Assembly: GCA_021734725.1 (NCBI GenBank)
Contig: JAIPIM010000187.1
Location: 1-8,013 of the forward strand
Reading direction: 5' to 3'
DNA length: 8,013 bases
Origin: Minisyncoccota bacterium
Lineage (GTDB): Bacteria > Verrucomicrobiota > Lentisphaeria > Oligosphaerales > MVZH01
Every line of letters starts with the position of its first letter. Within the stretch, counting starts at the first letter, position 1. Both the position numbers and the translations under genes were made by a program. This document shows positions 6,760-8,013 of this stretch, one piece after another. Under the pieces are notes generated by a model. That model had not been told where the DNA came from and ran no database searches. It was given only the letters and a program-made list of their open reading frames with translations.

Positions 6760-8013
6760 TCAGCGCGAGTTAATGCCCAGGCGCTGGATGCGATAGTTCA
6801 GGCGTCCACGCTTAATCTGCAGGAGCCGTGCGGCCTCGCTATGATTCCGGTTGGCTCGTCGCAGCGCGTTTTGCACGAGATTGCGTTCAAACGTTCGCAT
6901 GGCTTCGTCATAGTTTGCGGGTGCATACGGGTGCTTCGCGTCCACGCTTAATCCGCGTATGCGACCGTCCAGATCACAGGTGTCGATCAACTCGTTTTCG
7001 CAGACGATGACGGCGCGCTCGATGGCGTTGCGCAATTGTCTCACGTTGCCCGGCCATTCGGCGCTTTCCAACAGCGTCAGGGCGCCGGGCGTGATGCCGT
7101 GCGTATGTTTTCCAAAGGCTTTAGCTGCCTGACGGATAAAAAGATCGGTAAGCAGGGGAATGTCTTCGCGACGTTTGTGGAGAGGGGGAACGTGGATATT
7201 GAACACGTTCAGACGGTAGTACAGATCTTCGCGAAATACGCCTTCACGAACCATTTGTTCCAAGTCGCGGTTGGCGGCCGCGACAAAACGGCAGTTGACC
7301 GCGTAGTCTTCGTTACCGCCTACCGCGCGCGCGGTCCGTTGCTCGAGGACGCGCAGGAGCATGACCTGAAAGCTTGGCGGGATGGTGGAGATCTCGTCGA
7401 GCAGGAGAGTGCCTCCGGCCGCCTCCCGGATGAGGCCTTGGCGTGCTTTGTCGGCACCCGTAAACGCTCCTTTTTCGTGCCCAAACAGTTCGCTGGCGAT
7501 GAGGTGTTCGGAAAACGAGCCGCAATTGAGAGGGACAAAGGGACCGCTTTCCCGGTCGGAGAGAGCATGGATAGCGCGGGCGACCAATTCTTTGCCGGTC
7601 CCCGATTCGCCGGTAACGAGAACGGTTGCTGACGTTGGCGCAACTTTATGAACCAGTTCCATGGCCGTCATCATTGCTCGTGAGCGACCACAGACCACGT
7701 CGGGAAAGTCTTTGCGGACCAAGTCTTGTTTCAGGCGCTCATTTTCCTGCACGACCGTGCGCCATTCAACGGCACGCGAAAGCGCCAGCACCAGTTCCTG
7801 GACATAGCGTTCCACGGCTTCCGGGACCCGCGGGGAATCCGGTTCGAGAACGTAGTCGAACGCCCCGCGCTTGACCAGATCCACAATAACCTTGGGGGAG
7901 GCCTCGTGGGTAGAGATCAGGACAGGGACCCCTGGCAGTACGGTTTGTACCTCACGCAGCATGTCCCATGCATTGAGGTCGTCACCCGATTCGGTCGCGC
8001 GCCCAATGCAGAC
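6760..8013 (-). CDS. sigma-54-dependent enhancer-binding response regulator (NtrC-type), N-terminus outside window
   Basis: This cytoplasmic transcription activator binds upstream sites and uses ATP to open sigma-54 RNA-polymerase promoters. The frame runs through the right edge without a stop, so Met at 7962 is internal; residue numbers count from it. Up to about residue 55 is the second half of a receiver domain (PVLIST at 13-18, GAFDYVLEP at 33-41), where the usual conserved Lys before Pro is Glu40. A helical linker (about 55-85) leads to the AAA+ domain: Walker A GESGTGKE at 118-125, the sigma-54-contacting GAFTGA at 165-170, Walker B GGTLLLDE at 183-190, FREDLYYRLNVF at 243-254, and WPGNVRQLRN at 303-312. 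A Fis-type helix-turn-helix closes the protein (about 371-397, HSEAARLLQIKRGRLNYRIQRLGI). The central machinery looks complete. I found no convincing -24/-12 promoter here and no adjacent kinase, so its targets and partner are unknown. Confidence 0.95.
   Translation of the reverse strand, partial: VCIGRATESGDDLNAWDMLREVQTVLPGVPVLISTHEASPKVIVDLVKRGAFDYVLEPDSPRVPEAVERYVQELVLALSRAVEWRTVVQENERLKQDLVRKDFPDVVCGRSRAMMTAMELVHKVAPTSATVLVTGESGTGKELVARAIHALSDRESGPFVPLNCGSFSEHLIASELFGHEKGAFTGADKARQGLIREAAGGTLLLDEISTIPPSFQVMLLRVLEQRTARAVGGNEDYAVNCRFVAAANRDLEQMVREGVFREDLYYRLNVFNIHVPPLHKRREDIPLLTDLFIRQAAKAFGKHTHGITPGALTLLESAEWPGNVRQLRNAIERAVIVCENELIDTCDLDGRIRGLSVDAKHPYAPANYDEAMRTFERNLVQNALRRANRNHSEAARLLQIKRGRLNYRIQRLGINSR

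Noticed and set aside
7036..7632. Plus-strand open frame of 198 codons opposite the sigma-54 regulator
   Set aside because: It is antisense to the AAA+ domain, which carries intact Walker A, Walker B and GAFTGA motifs. It is a shadow frame.
6760..7962. Taking ATG at 7962 as the true start of the sigma-54 regulator
   Set aside because: The frame stays open to the window edge, and the residues before this Met, together with those after it, make up receiver-domain sequence. The gene is therefore cut by the edge, not short.

Overview
The window looks like ordinary chromosomal DNA from a Gram-negative-type (two-membrane) bacterium. The evidence is an RND-family inner-membrane efflux transporter, a sigma-54 enhancer-binding regulator, signal peptides, and Shine-Dalgarno sites of the AGGAG/AAGGA type. 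The phylum cannot be fixed from the sequence. Structured GC-rich intergenic elements at about 1320-1407, 4768-4801 and 6532-6655 remind me of dispersed intergenic repeats seen in some planctomycete/Lentisphaerae-type genomes. That is a memory-based hint and was not checked.

Layout. Positions 1-1292 (+) hold the C-terminal part of an HAE1/AcrB-type RND transporter whose 5' part lies before the window. It faces a convergent block in which every other gene is on the minus strand. A structured, gene-free spacer (1293-1476) separates the two. Reading the minus strand from right to left, the order is: a sigma-54-dependent, receiver-containing regulator cut by the right edge (8013-6760); a 256-bp spacer with a long inverted repeat; a secreted hypothetical protein made of two copies of one beta-rich domain (6503-5802); thiD, hydroxymethylpyrimidine (phosphate) kinase (5683-4805); a spacer with two hairpins and a possible promoter; an SppA-type signal peptide peptidase (4620-3514); and a YejA-type periplasmic oligopeptide-binding protein (3354-1477).

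How the genes work together. No single pathway links them. The most plausible functional pair is sppA, which degrades leftover signal peptides in the membrane, and the YejA-like protein, which binds oligopeptides in the periplasm; they are adjacent and co-directional, but the cognate permease and ATPase genes are absent. thiD stands alone, without other thiamine genes or a recognisable TPP riboswitch. The sigma-54 regulator has no convincing -24/-12 target promoter in the window.

I did not find an obviously new defence or mobile system. The items most worth a second look are the 20-bp inverted repeat with internal 13-bp periodicity (6532-6655), the nearly gap-free internal duplication in the secreted protein, the receiver domain whose conserved Lys is Glu, the small upstream reading frame overlapping the thiD start, and the structured elements in the intergenic spaces.
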